Source: Prostheceraeus crozeri (Eukaryota > Platyhelminthes > Polycladida > Euryleptidae). From it: 64,000 bases of DNA. A program made the translations under genes and the position numbers. The stretch is taken from the NCBI GenBank assembly GCA_907163375.1, contig CAJQUW010012901.1:1-64000 (forward strand). The letters run 5' to 3'. The notes under the pieces were generated by a model that was not told the origin of the DNA, ran no database searches, and worked only from the letters and a program-made list of their open reading frames with translations. Shown here one piece after another: positions 1 through 14,493 of the stretch (position 1 is its first letter; each line of letters begins with the position of its first letter).

Positions 1-2268
<2,268 letters not shown>

Positions 2269-2344
2269 AACATATCAGTACTTGCTTTTGAATTCTTACT
2301 TTCTTTTAATAAATCATCCAATCCAACAACATATTAGATGAAGT

Positions 2345-2635
2345 TTATCCATGGATAATTCCTTCTTGTCGAATAATGTTGCGACTTTGCAATTCCTGAA
2401 ACAGCGACGGTTGATAAATACCATAACACCAAATCACTCGATTGATAGGTTCCTTAAACAACTCCCTTCTTTTATCCAATAAATTCAGCGTGAAAACAGT
2501 TTTACCTGCATGAGATGGACCTGATACAGTCAGAACTTTATCACATTGAAGTCTGAAATCCAGTTTATTACTTTGAGACTCAACATTTGCATAATTAACG
2601 CTTAGAGCCAAAGATATTTCCCAATAGGTTGCCAC
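2345..2635 (-). CDS. P-loop NTPase fragment, possibly a packaging-ATPase-like protein of a virus-like element
   Basis: The 96-residue frame carries a clear Walker A motif, GPSHAGKT, about residues 39-46, preceded by a hydrophobic strand (VLTVS) and followed by a helix. A segment VIWCYGIYQPSLFQEL follows. That spacing and the WCYG-x-xQP segment resemble DNA-packaging-like ATPases that I associate with Polinton-like or other virus-like elements in invertebrate genomes; this attribution is from memory and is inference. The frame stops soon after, before any Walker B motif can be seen, so it is truncated or decayed. A small basic ORF lies upstream on the same strand (2817-2972), as expected for a row of small virus-like genes. 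No capsid, polymerase or integrase is visible. It could also be an exon of an unrelated P-loop protein. Confidence 0.45.
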   Translation of the reverse strand: MATYWEISLALSVNYANVESQSNKLDFRLQCDKVLTVSGPSHAGKTVFTLNLLDKRRELFKEPINRVIWCYGIYQPSLFQELQSRNIIRQEGIIHG

Positions 2636-2816
2636 GGCAGGAGTATCATTGGAAGTATTGCTGAAAAAGGTGGGGAAAACCGCCCTTTTGTAGTTAGTGT
2701 TTTTTCCTCTTTTCTTTGAAAGGGCGACTTTAAGGATTGGAGATTGAAACGCAATTTCGTAGCATATCGCTTAAGTAACTTCGTTGTTTTGGAGCTAATT
2801 TCTTCGTCTCAACTTC

Positions 2817-2972
2817 TCACATGAGATATAATTTCACAAATGAAATTTTATCGTTAGCATGTCGTATAGCATTGTATCGCTGATTTGCTTTCATTCGTCG
2901 GAGAGCTTGAATGGCTGAAGAACACGTTGAAGACTTTTGACTTTTACGTTTCGTCATTTTTACGTTCGCCAT
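2817..2972 (-). CDS. Small basic ORF of unknown function
   Basis: This 51-codon ATG-to-TGA frame on the minus strand is rich in Lys and Arg and begins MANVKMTKRKSQKSS. It lies about 180 bases upstream of the P-loop ORF in the same orientation. Between them the reading frame is broken but still basic, with Arg/Lys clusters, which suggests that a longer basic protein has decayed. I do not recognise a family with certainty. A small basic protein next to a P-loop ATPase would fit a virus-like element, but this is inference only. Confidence 0.25.
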   Translation of the reverse strand: MANVKMTKRKSQKSSTCSSAIQALRRMKANQRYNAIRHANDKISFVKLYLM

Positions 2973-3024
2973 TTTCCGTGTTAGTCTTTGCTAAAAACCT
3001 ATCTTTACTCACATTTGATAGGTA

Positions 3025-3324
3025 CTAACTATTGCGACATAAGTGACACTCGAAATGAGCAATATCACAGTGGTTACATTGGCAAAGTTGAATGCAATTA
3101 CGTATGAAACAGCGTTGACAAAAAGCATGCTTACATCTCTTGAAGATGCGCTTTTCATTTCCATCCTTTCGCTTACATACATTCGCAACACATAGTTTCA
3201 CGTTACTGATGTCTATAGCAGGTCTTTTTGAAGATATGAATTTGCTAGCCTTTTTTCTAAATAATAGACGCATGTTACAGAAGGAATATACTTCGAGAGT
3301 GAGCAGAATAGCTCGAAAAACCAC
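3025..3324 (-). CDS. Cys/His-rich, RING-like ORF of unknown function
   Basis: This 99-residue frame has a C-terminal half rich in metal-ligand candidates. It runs from about residue 64: CVANVC, RCKHAFCQRCF, then C-x(5)-C-x-C-x(2)-C and a final CHLC. The CKHAFCQRCF segment looks like the centre of a RING or related zinc-binding fold, but the full C3HC4 spacing is not met cleanly. The N-terminal half has no recognised motif. It lies on the same strand as the P-loop and basic ORFs downstream of it and could belong to the same decayed element, or be a transposase zinc-binding tail. No other gene is seen beside it. Confidence 0.3.
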   Translation of the reverse strand: MVFRAILLTLEVYSFCNMRLLFRKKASKFISSKRPAIDISNVKLCVANVCKRKDGNEKRIFKRCKHAFCQRCFIRNCIQLCQCNHCDIAHFECHLCRNS

Positions 3325-5872
3325 GTTGTGCTACAATCAGAGTGTACCACTGCATTTTCAATTTTTTCTTTATGGAAAGTTTGAATGTGAATATCTGAAA
3401 TCGCTTCAATCACTAGGACTGCCTACCATGATGGTTAAATGCGTTTACAGACGTTCAGCAATTTTTATCATATGTCTTTTAAAAAATTCTGGGGGATGGG
3501 TGGGTGGAGGGTGATCCTACCACTTCCATTCGAATAAGAAGCAAAATGGAACTCGAGCGACTTTCTCACCCTCTTCTTTCCAAAATGACTAAACTTAATT
3601 TTCGCAACTAATCGCGCCATGATAATGCTATCAGAGAAATGTATTCATTAACTCTAGAAATAGAGAGCTAGCATCATCGACCACTGCTTCGATGTCGGGG
3701 GTCCTCATCTTTATGATCATTTTAATCACATAATCTTGAACAGCTCCTTTTATACTTTGCCTATGAAAAACGTAATCGTTCGCAGTCGTTGAGAAAGACA
3801 TGATCGCCCTTTATCCGTAACCATCCATTTGCATGATACAAACAACACTATTCTCATAGGTAACATTTATTGAATAATGGTTAACAAGCATGCATTATAA
3901 ATCAATGGTTTGAAAGAGATAAAAATAGATACAGCTGGTAACTATCATACAGCGAGCAATGATAACCATAAGGACTTTGGCAGTGTTGAGGTTGAAGGAG
4001 GAAAGAAGCATTGGTTATGAAACGTAGCTATACAACGAACAGACATAAATAATGGAACACACAAAATCCTTAAAACGTTTTGTGACTTATGTTAATGTTG
4101 ATTCACTCTACTTCCCAAGGTGGGAGCAAAATATCATCATGATTAGATTGGGAAATACTTTCCTCTCCTTACCAGGATTATTACAAAAGATGCGTATAAC
4201 ATTGAAAGCAGCTAACCATCGTTTAAAGTCAATAAGAAGAGCACTTCCACAAGAAAAGCCATAGTCTTGCAAATATTTCAGATTAAGTCCATGAATGTGT
4301 TTTCTCGCCCATTGATCAACATTTGGGATGCAGTTGGCATGTTGATGATAGACACTAACAATTGAATGTCCAATTGTTCATAGCAATAGCACTGAGTCCT
4401 TGTACAGGTTCACCTCACATCCATAAAAAATGATGATAGAAGCCTAAAACGGAAATTTACAATCTAAGGAAACGTTCTATAACATTATTACAAAATGAGA
4501 ATTACATCGATGCGCTTTTCACGACAAAATACACAAATGATATGATGGCACGAAGAGTAAAATGTATCTAATAAGACCACGTCTACGACACTCACCGCAC
4601 ATAAGCGAATTGTCATAGGGTAGAGTTAGGAAAGGACTAGCAATTTCTCCTTCTTTGATTTGCGTTTTGGATTGTAGCATTCTTCTAGCCGACTTGCGCT
4701 TCTAATACATGTGTTAAGGATTTGATCAATTATGTCGTCCACGTTGGGTGGTTTGGAATATATAGGATGGATTCCCATATGCATGGAGAGAGAGGCTATG
4801 TTTTTTTATCCTTGTGTTCGACCATAATATAGGCCATTCACTTTGAAAAGGATATCTCCAAGTACCTTCTCCGGAGCTCATCACATCTGATGGGTATTGA
4901 ATGATCTCCTCTTCTTATAGTAAGTACACCCAGTGATACGGTAGGGCACAATGTGATTACTCACCCAAATCTTTCTATAGGGAGTATCCTTGTCATCTCT
5001 CGCCTTCCACTCTTGAGCAAGAGGAGTAGGAATGTCCATATTTAATGTCACGTACTCCTCAATAATATCAAGTTGGTGGCGAATGTACGACTCATCGGGG
5101 ATCAGTATGTAGTCCCATACTGATTGTGCATTATCTTGACATCGTGGAAGGGAGCATTCCGTTTGGTAAGTACTTAGCTATGATCATACATAACGCAAGG
5201 TTGTTTAATTTAGCTGTAGCGGTTGTAGGTTATGTACCTTGGATGTTTCTTCCAATGGCCTAGTATGTAGATGTTCTGACTCGTAGCGAACCTTGTAACG
5301 TTTGACCGCCTTTTGTCCTACTAGTGCACGCAGATGGAGTAGATGCCTGAAAATGAAAAAAGATTGTATTAAGTTTACGTTCAAGGAGGAGAGGTGAGGG
5401 ATAGTAGGCGGACTTACATTTAGTTGGATAATAGAACAGGGAACTAGAGAGGAAATGTGGTCCGTCACTCGTTTGTGTGTGATTCAACGATGAGATTGAT
5501 TCTCACTGTGGAAGGCCTCGCTATTTATAAAGAATAATGCGTGTGATTTCTCATTTGGATGATGATCCTCATTGGGACAATAACATCAAGTTCTGATTCC
5601 AAATCTGGAAATCCGTATACCAATCTCCAGATAGTTCGTTTTGAAGCTTAACAAGAGCCCACAAACGTCTCCCCCCAAATTCTAATCTTCTGTCGTTTTT
5701 TTCACTCAATGTCCCCAAAAACTCATTAAATGGCGTCTCTCATGTAAACGAAGGCAGATAGGAACAAGCCGATTGTTTCAGATCAGTCACACACATGAAT
5801 TTGTCTCACATCTTAGCTTTCAAAACGAGCTATCGCGCATCGACAAAATCCGTCCACCTGGGAAAGCAAGCT
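3325..5872. other. Stretch without recognised genes
   Basis: Short frames of 60-90 codons occur on both strands, but none shows a domain, splice context or codon pattern that I can defend. No repeat family from elsewhere in the window was recognised here. Confidence 0.5.
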
Positions 5873-6330
5873 GTTCCAGGGGGGGGAGGGACGTCAGGCC
5901 GAAAATTTTTTCTCTCCCGAATTTCGCTGGAAACATCCTTCCTAACCCAAAATTTCACGTAGATTCCGAATCTGGCCTCCGTTTTCTCATCCGATGCTTC
6001 GTTTGGGCGCTACACACCAAAAACATCACACACTATAGCCTCAAGACTAATCCTGGCGGTCGCCCACGTCAACCTAGACGGTCGCCCACGTCCACCAGGC
6101 GGTCGGACCCACGCACCCGAGTCTCACACTCTGTCGTTGCAGAGGGGGGGGGGGACGTCAGCGAACATGTTGTGAACGTGGACCCACCCGGCCGGCACAC
6201 CACGACAGACCACAACCTCTGTCGTTCCAGAGGGGGGGGGGACTCAGACACGAAGCACCACGGCGGCCGACCACGACACTCTGCCGTGCCAGAGGGGGGG
6301 GGGGACTCAGCCACGACGGCGGCCATCTTG
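5873..6330 (+). repeat. GC-rich island with four G-run motif copies
   Basis: A motif of the form TSTTSCAGAGGGGGGGG followed by GACGTCAG or GACTCAG recurs at about 5870-5906, 6131-6161, 6220-6247 and 6281-6310, with G runs of 7-11. Between them GGCGGTCGCCCACGTC-like 16-mers repeat near 6055-6105. The island contrasts sharply with the AT-rich flanks. A 226-codon frame (5773-6453) spans it but has low-complexity Pro/Arg/Gly content and no domain, so I do not call it a gene. The G runs have G-quadruplex potential. CpG density is also high, so a regulatory island is possible. Confidence 0.6.
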
Positions 6331-9159
6331 CGCTATCCAGTATTTGTCACTTGCTTACTACTCTCACAAAAGATTTTTCGCAAATATCTGATTTCAGAAA
6401 CTTGCTACTACTGCCATCTACTCTTTCTTAGGAGCCATTTTGTTAATACTTAACTACCTAAATTATAAAAAATAAATAGATAAATGAACGTTGTTTATAC
6501 TCGGAAGCACATTAGGCACGGAGCCTTTCTTCCATGTGGCCGAGTTGTCATTTACCACTTTCATTCTTTTCCGTGCTGGTTTTCCATTAATATTGCACTG
6601 ATATTTCCCATCAATTCTCTCTGTCTTGGAATGCATCGAGCTTGAGGGTATAGGTCCACCCCAAATTTCCCGGCACCTGGAGGAACTGAAGTCGATCAGT
6701 GGCGGCGACTGCACAAGCAACAAAATTTTTGCATCTGTTTGCAGGAAATTGCAGGAATAATTGGTAGTCGCATTAATCTGATGATCACATTATTTCTGCA
6801 ACAGACGAAGGTCTTAGACCGAAAACTTGTGTGCCAATGAATCTAATTCGAGCAGAACAAAATGTGCTTTCCTGCAGTATTATCAACTCCGGCTCGATAG
6901 TTCTACAGCATATTAATGTTTTCCATTCCCTCGTGTTTCTTTTTGTCCGATGCCTCTATCTTTTATCTCTTAGTGCTCTGAAGCATCGAATTTATTGTCA
7001 CAAAATTATTTTCCTTTTTTTGCTGTAACTGTTTTCCACTTTTTTTGATGGTGATCTGTCCTCTTGTTCTTTAAAACAAGCCTTGGAATGCCGCTTGGCC
7101 AACGACACTTTTTACGAAGACTGCCTGTGGTTGGCAACGTGTGGCAGAACCACAGAAATTGACAACAATAAACAGACAACTAAAAAGATAAAATTGCTAA
7201 CTTCAGATAAACAGTTTATTTCTATGGGCAGAACTGATTGTCGGCAGCTAGGTCAACGCTCACACACTGTTGATCAAAAACAGATGTCTCGAGATTCGGA
7301 CATTTCATTTTTATGGACTTTGCATCATTTAAGAGAAAATTCCATAACAGTCTATTTTCCAGGGTCAGCTATGAAATTTTCTGCCTATCTGGTATAAAAT
7401 GGGGTACATTTTTTGCAGCATCCACGTCTTTAGAATGCGCGTTCAAATTTTCTGAATGGAAGGTAAGAACCGTTTGTAAGATGAGAGTACATTCATTTAA
7501 CATCACTCATCGCTTGATTTGATCTTTTCGGGTGATCTTAAAAACCACCAGCTGTTCGAGGATATTTTGGACAACTTAATGGCAATGCAACTGATAACAC
7601 AAGGCTAGACATTGTGTTTTCTGCATCCATCAGAGCCGTTGCATCGTTAGCTGAATATCAAAAATATGAGTAAATCGTATAGGAAGTGTGGAGCGCTTCA
7701 AATGACTCCAGTTGCGTTCAGAATTTCAGGCATCGAGCGAGTGTACAAAATGAATTTCAATGCATATATCCGACAACAATACTCATATTAATTTGAATTT
7801 TATTTGTTTTTGTCTATACATCAATTGAAAAATTATTTGAAATCAAGTCGCTTATCATTCTTCTATAGAACTATCGGCAACTTCTTAAACATGGCTTTGA
7901 CAGCTTCGTATGCGGTTACAACATCCACAGTAACTCAGTAGATGCTCGGAACTGCTGCTGCAATTCTTTTATTTTACTGAATCTGTTACAAGATGTAAGA
8001 CGCTGTGAATAATATGAATGAAGCTTTAACTAAATGATAACGTAATGAATAACATGCTAATTAGTTGTTATTAGTTTGCCTTTTCCATCCTGTAGACCAG
8101 TGTTTATTCTATAAGACAACATAGGTTCATTTAAATGTAAGAATTACAAGGGTCAATTTTTTTCCCAGCGAGTTCATTTTTTTAAACATTTTCGCAGATG
8201 GCCGACCACTGCTATAGATCTGCCATTTAATATTACGTGCAATTATATACAGATTTAGATAGTTCTATATATAACGAAATTATCAACCGACCTTTTGATA
8301 TGGCATATTTGAATTAGTTAGCATTGCTCAGTTAACCGGACTGTTCAAGGTCAATGACATACGGTAGTCTAGTCATGTCAAGTTTTGATAATGCCATGAA
8401 TTTGGAATACATGCACATGTACTCGCTACGCAAATATATTTTGGTTTGATCAGTCTGAAATTGACAATTATTCTCATCTGGTACAGAAAGAAGGCACAAA
8501 TATTAAGAGAAGAACCAGGCCTACATGTAAATAATATCAGGATATCTGTTGAAAACTGTAAAACATACGTGTGTATTTAACGAAAATCAGAAAACAATTA
8601 AAAAAATAAATCTACTAGTGCAAAAAGTCTAAACATAACAACTCCTTAATTACATCTCTACACAAATTTGCATCATCTATTTACTTAATATGGGCCTATA
8701 AAAGCAATGAGTAGGCTTTTGAACAAGATGCCAACAAGACAGCCCCAATCATTACAACAATCCTTCACTCGTTCACAATCAAGTCAATGTCATCATCTAA
8801 AGAGCTAAGTGAACTGTTACAATCTTCACAACACGGGGTGTGAAAGACGGTTTCTCAGTTTTGTGTGTGTCGGTGCGTATAAGCTGAATACTCGCACCGT
8901 ACCAGCACTGGATGGAGGGCAACTGTGGACAGCAGCTGCAAGCTCAGCAAATTTTCACTAAGACGTTTTCATCCGCATTTACTTGGACGAACCGCCAAAC
9001 TTGACGGCTTATTTTTTTGATTTCACTTGAAAAACAGGTGATATGAAAGATATGCAAGACAATAAATCAGTTATCGTCCGCTAAGCTCCTTTATCCTTTC
9101 AAAAAATATACACTACGAGTGTGTAGGCACAAAACTCTCCCGATTGTTGTTAGGCCGAA
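6331..9159. other. Stretch without recognised genes
   Basis: Frames at 6463-6723 (minus) and 7083-7397 (plus) are open but show no domain or repeat relationship that I recognise. Nothing else is supportable. Confidence 0.5.
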
Positions 9160-9370
9160 AATTATAATGACTTAAATAAAGACACAAGGTGGCCGACGTT
9201 TCCCGTCCTGACGCTTTATCAAGGCTTAATATGATAAAAGTGAAGCACTACAGTAGATGGAGCCGTGTTGCGACTGCCTCGTGACGCCTGTTCATCCGAG
9301 GTTTACGATTATTGATCAGACGACATTCCACCAAGCTGGTCTCCAGCGGATCACTCACACACTTTAACCC
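9160..9370 (-). mobile_element. Possible 3' scrap of a Penelope-like element
   Basis: On the minus strand, 9225-9191 reads TTGATAAAGCGTC, then GACGGGAAACGTCGG. This has the same order of parts as the hammerhead-like motif in the Penelope array at 25-36 kb: a CUGANGA-like block, a short hairpin CGUC/GACG, then GAAA and a self-complementary ACGU followed by C. The core is altered (UUGAUAA), so it should be inactive. The minus-strand sequence just upstream (9370-9240) keeps a partly open, degenerate frame. Assignment to a Penelope 3' end is inference from this layout. Confidence 0.3.
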
Positions 9371-12300
9371 CTTCACTGCGGCATGGCTCGCAGAGCGTGC
9401 ATATACCGTGAAAATTCCTTTATCCTTTTACCGACGACAAGCAGATTTAGATGTTACCTGACTTCTGACTGCACCCTGATAAATAATGGTCTTCAAGAAA
9501 GAAACCTTCACCGAGCGCAAACATCACTGATAAACAGGGGCAATGAAAAATTAATATCAAATAATTGCTAGGGATTTGCTACAATTAGGTGCAATTAATT
9601 AATTTCTCAATTGACGAAATTAAGCTGACAATCCATTTGATTTTTTGGATAAAATTATTGCAATTAATTGGTCGGCCTACATAAACGTACATTACCTATA
9701 GGCTATATGCGGGGATGAGAACGGGCAGTTAGGGGCTCTGACAAAAAATCAACTTTTGAAGGGCCCTAACACGGAATCCTCTAGAATTCCGTGGGCCCTA
9801 AATAGAAAATTAAAAAAAATCATTATAGCCTTTCAAGGGACACTGACGGAAACGCGTATCCGCTAAAGATTTTCATCCCTGTTATGCGAAGTTGCATCCT
9901 CTCTATCAATATCAATTTTTGAAGGCTGCAGTCATGGTATTTAATTTTTAAATTTAAATTCTACAATCATTTGCAAATAAGAATGACCAATAAATTCACT
10001 ATGACTGAGATACTTCTTAGTTGTCTAAACTAATTTAGAGACGCATATGAAGACCAAAGATCTGTTATAGTGCCCGCTACTTTTGATAAGTGATCCTTAG
10101 ATAACTTCGTTATAAATTAGTTCTGAGCTGCCAACGACTGTAAGTCGTCGTGCGAGGATTTCATAGAAGACTTAATTGGTTGTAGTCAAAGTAAAAGCAA
10201 TTAAATAGACAATTAAAATGTGTGGTACCAAATAGTCACCACAGAATTCTGTTAAATACTGGTTGAATATGTGACAGTGAATTCATAGTCTTGGGAGCAA
10301 GGGCTGGTTCAACGCGGTATTGAAATCTTATCAATTTAAAATTTTTGAGTGATGAATATGTTTAAAGTGTTTTCAGCAAAATATTACTGAATTCCAGTTA
10401 TTGTATTACACATTACTGTATCAAGTTATTGATTATTATTGAATTCAAGCGAGGTGATGATAATCCAGTCAACCAGTGGCTGTGACTGTACACTCCTCCC
10501 CCAAACTAAGTAGATACGGGTAGTACATGATTGTCATAACAGAGAACCCATATATTGTGACACAAATTACATGATGACTTACATGGCACAATCCACATAC
10601 TGAGGACTGGTTCAAAATACATTCACTTTGACAATAAGTAGGAAGTATAAAATAGATATTCAACAAATAGAAGCAGACATAATTATATTAATGTATTGCA
10701 TGCAAACACAATTCAAAAAAAAATATTAAGAATGCAACATAAGTACTTCACAATAGACTCAGTATTATACCCGCGACTGCCGATCAATATCATTTGCCAC
10801 AAAATATCCAGGATTACAAAACATTCGGAAGCTCTGACATATCAGTCGTTATGAAAATTAAACGACTTACTTTTATAACCAGCTAAATCACGAATGAGGT
10901 CCATTTGGTCAACCGTCTAATGTAGCTAGCTTGAGCCCTATTTCTTAATCAGGGGATGGGACCATTTGGATTCATGCAGCCTCATCTAAAAAAAGCAAGT
11001 ATCCACCTACTACTCGTCTCAAACATGCTGTATAAACCGAGTACAGTGGCGCTGCTTTCTGAATTATTTTGAGTCATGACCGCAGAATGTACGCATTAAA
11101 ATTCGGTTCAGTGGTTGAGAAAATAAGGTTTCATTTCAAGACCTCATGTGTTGATTCATTTTATAGTATATTATAATATCATGTTTTTCAATTTCATTAA
11201 TTCATGATTTTAGCATGACACTTAAAAAATTGCAGAAATCTTACTAATTTCCAATTTACAATGTTACCCTCTATCAATTGGCCTACTTAGTTTCCCCGCC
11301 TGATACTACCTGAAACCTTGATGCTGTAAACCTAGTACGCACTACATCTACCGGCTGAACAAGGAGTAAAACATAAGCTTTTTTTGAATTCCTACCCAGT
11401 CTAAAACAGCCGTGTTGCATTCTCCAATATCTATTCCCGAATGAAACCCGGGTCAGAGTGAGAAAAAGAAATGGAACCCTCAATTGAAGCACAGTATAAA
11501 AATGATCACGCTGAAAATGATGCGACGCTTGAACTTTCCTACTGAATTTCAGAAAAATATTCATTGTTTTTAAATCAAAAACTTTAGCACCGGTAGGTCT
11601 AGAAAAAATGTTAAATTTTTATTCAATCTCAAGCACATTATTTCAAAAAGGAGACCATGAAGGTGTACGCTTACAGCTAAAATACATTTTAACTCACTTC
11701 ATGGAATAATAACTTGGCTTGTAGCATGAGTGATCGTCTTACCTTCTTTTACGAGGCCTCCAGCACGTAAACTTGAGAGAATCGGCAGAAATTGAGTCAC
11801 ACAGGTATTCGATTCATACATCTTCTACCATACTTCCTTTAGTTCGAAGAAGATTCACGAAATCATAGTTTGCCAATGTAAAGAATCAGCATGAAAAGTC
11901 GTTGGCACATCCAGTGAAAGCTTTACAATTCACAGCCCTTCTGTTCGAGTGAGGAGCGCACATCGAAACGAGCGCAGCAGTATGGCCAGACAGTGAGGTC
12001 ACGCATTGTTAAAAGAAACGCAAAGTAAGTCAATGCGCGCCAAAGACGGCGGGCGAGGACACGCGCACACTATGCGTGAGTCACTCTATAAAGCAATGAT
12101 CCTACGTGTAAGGCAAGATTGATGTTGTTATGACGTCATTCGATCGCATTATACAGAAGTCCTCGACTGAAGGCATGCAAGGAAGAAACAAACGCTCATA
12201 TTAATGTAGACCTGCAATTATTAATGAAGTATGGGAAATATGGGTGCTGCTATTGTGCTTGTCTGTGAAATCAAACTGCATGTTCATCGACTTCGCTAGT

Positions 12301-12649
12301 GCAAGTTACACTGTTCAAGTTCAATTCCATTGTTCACGTGTTTGTCTTAGAGATTCGGTTCCGTTTTGACCATAGATAAGAGATAGAATAGATGGCCATT
12401 CATCAACAATTACAACGTGCGAGGCGTTACCAAATCTGCATTGAGAAAACAGCACTCGTTTAGGGAAGATAAAATAATCGATAAGTGTTGCGCACCGCAG
12501 GTTTTGATACTGTATTCCCGTTCTGATTTCGGATCAGTCATTAAGCGTAAATATGGTCTCTTAGTTAAGGTGGTTCTAGACAAATATTCACAGTGGATAG
12601 TATCAAATTCGATGTCTTTGAATAATTATTGATACTCGTCTACAATATA
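9371..12649. other. Stretch without recognised genes
   Basis: The stretch is AT-rich with scattered stops. The frame at 11283-11564 (minus) is open for 93 codons without a recognised domain. A CpG-rich block at 11940-12140 is listed separately. Confidence 0.5.
12077..12138 (+). promoter_or_regulatory. Promoter-like cluster: AP-1, TATA and CRE-type sites
   Basis: A locally CpG-rich block (about 11940-12140) contains TGAGTCA at 12077-12083 (AP-1 consensus), TATAAAG at 12087-12093 and the palindrome TGACGTCA at 12131-12138 (CRE consensus). An AAAGTAAGT donor-like sequence lies at about 12023. No open reading frame was tied to it, so it may be chance or may serve an exon that I cannot see. Confidence 0.22.
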
Positions 12650-13901
12650 CAGATTGTTTCATAAAAAATGGATCACCCTTAAACATCGCCTTAACTTCAA
12701 TTTTGTCTAACTCCGCCAAACTTGAACGAATTTCTCTGAAATTTGGAAGATATGTCAGTTGCGCTTGCTAATATCATTGTTGGAAATTTCAAGCATGAAT
12801 ATTGAGTTGTTTTCCTGTTATAGATAAAAAAGTAGTTGATAATTTGATCTTCATTTAGCAATGTTACACAAAATCATACCTCACTCTTATAAAATTACAT
12901 TTGTTTCCTTTGTTATGTAATATGTTGTTCTACAAGTCAAAAGGTATCAAGCAAAACAAAAATAAAGAAAATCGGTCAATCAGAGCCAGTATAGCACCAT
13001 TATTCATCAACAATAATGTAACTGCTACATGTGATTAACTGGACTTCATGTTCCATAGCTTCCTGACTTCGTTGCGGTCGTGTTGGCAGCATTCCTGATT
13101 GCTTTCAGCTAGAAATCTATCTGTTACCGTTTGAAAACAAAACAAGGCACAAATGAACAATAACGAGATCGCATTCACAAAAGGCAATTCACAAAAGAGG
13201 GCTCTGGCCGTCAACGCAAAACATCCAAAAGTAGAGACCGCCTAATTTTGAGATTTGTTAAAGTTGATCCAAGTCTCTCGTTAACTGAGATGGCTGCACT
13301 AGACTTTTACACTAGACATTTACATCGTCCTCGGGTACACGGTGGTGCGACTCTACTGATTTTGGCTGGCATTTGGACCAATGGCCGCTCTGAACTTCAC
13401 ATACAGCAAGGAACCATGAATTCTGAACGCTGTGTGAATGGTTTACGAATGAAGATTGGCCAAATGACAGATCAACTGGGTGATCCATCGACTTGGTTAT
13501 TTATGGATGATAATGCTACGTGTCACAGGAGTAGTAGAGTCAACTTATGCAAGTCTCAATTAGGGCTTAGGACATTATCTGGCCAGCTCGTTCTCCTTAT
13601 CTGAATCCCATAGAAAATGTATGGAGTATTCTAAAACGTAACGTTCGTCGTTCACTGCTACCTACAGATGGCGTATCACAACTTACGTCACTGTTAAAAA
13701 GAGAGGGGAGAAAGTTAGATCAGTCAAAAATCAACGATATGATCGAATCAATGCCTAGATGAATTGGTAATGTTATTGACAATAAGGGTAGGGCCACAAA
13801 ATATTAGCTTCTTAAGAACCGTTACTGTATCATACTTATGTTTTACGAGTAGGCCTATTTAGTCAAATTTTAGGATGATCCACTTTTTATGAAATGGACT
13901 G
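12650..13901 (+). mobile_element. Internally deleted Tc1-like DNA transposon (copy 1)
   Basis: The element begins CAGATTGTTTCATAAAAAAT and its right end is the inverted complement of a matching sequence (CAGTCCATTTCATAAAAAGT read from the right). A TA dinucleotide lies immediately outside each end (12648-12649 and 13902-13903), as for Tc1/mariner insertion. It is 1252 bp, about 630 bp shorter than its relative at 56409-58289. The comparison places the missing part inside the transposase, between the N-terminal and DDE regions near 13285-13320. Subterminal DNA is also shared by both copies. Confidence 0.9.
13248..13762 (+). pseudogene. Tc1-like transposase remnant (DD34E type)
   Basis: The remnant keeps the middle Asp motif, WLFMDDNATCHRS, near 13497-13534. 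After a frame change around 13560-13570 comes the motif IIWPARSPYLNPIENVWS, whose NPIEN supplies the last catalytic Glu, then a stop at 13760-13762. The first catalytic Asp and the helix-turn-helix region are largely lost through the internal deletion seen against the copy at 56409-58289. The protein would have cut and joined transposon ends at TA sites. With a deletion and a frameshift, this copy cannot make active enzyme. Confidence 0.85.
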
Positions 13902-13903
13902 TA

Positions 13904-14493
13904 GTCGTAATATACAGTAATATTTTCAACACGAACCGTCCACTGATGAATTATAACAGGGTAGGCCCAACTGATAGAATAATGAATAAGCTTAATTTGT
14001 GTACAAACCAGCATCACTTAACATGCATTTTTTCCATAACCTACATGTATTTTTAGGTATTGAAATATCAAAACAATTAACTCGTGTCAAAGGAAATTTA
14101 TTGTTAATAGAATCGCACAAGAAGTTTGACATATTATTCTCAGAGATTTTTTACTCTAAGAGAACGAAACAAACGCTGTCTTTGACCTTTCATATGAGAA
14201 TCTTTTGCGATTTTCTTTATCCGGAGATCGAAATAAACAGAAACAACAGATCTTATAAGATGAAGTTTATGACTTTCGATGCCTTGACTGCATTCAGTGG
14301 CGTGAGTATCAATGACTGATAACACTGATCGTGGAAGACCATCCATTATTTTACTCACAACTAAGCTCTCTTCGTGTTGTGCACATGGCGAAGTTTTCTG
14401 ATATGCCTCTCAGTTTCTACTGTAATATGCATGACATCTTTGCTGGGGAAAATCAAACCACCAGAGCCATCTCTTCGTTTTTTCTCGACGTAC
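13904..14493. other. Stretch downstream of the THAP exon
   Basis: Open frames on both strands at 13999-14358 show no domain. This would be the first intron of the THAP gene on the minus strand if the predicted donor at 14493-14488 is used. Confidence 0.4.

Noticed and set aside
5773-6453. 226-codon frame over the GC island
   Set aside because: Low-complexity Pro/Arg/Gly translation of a repeat, with no domain; the opposite strand is equally open.
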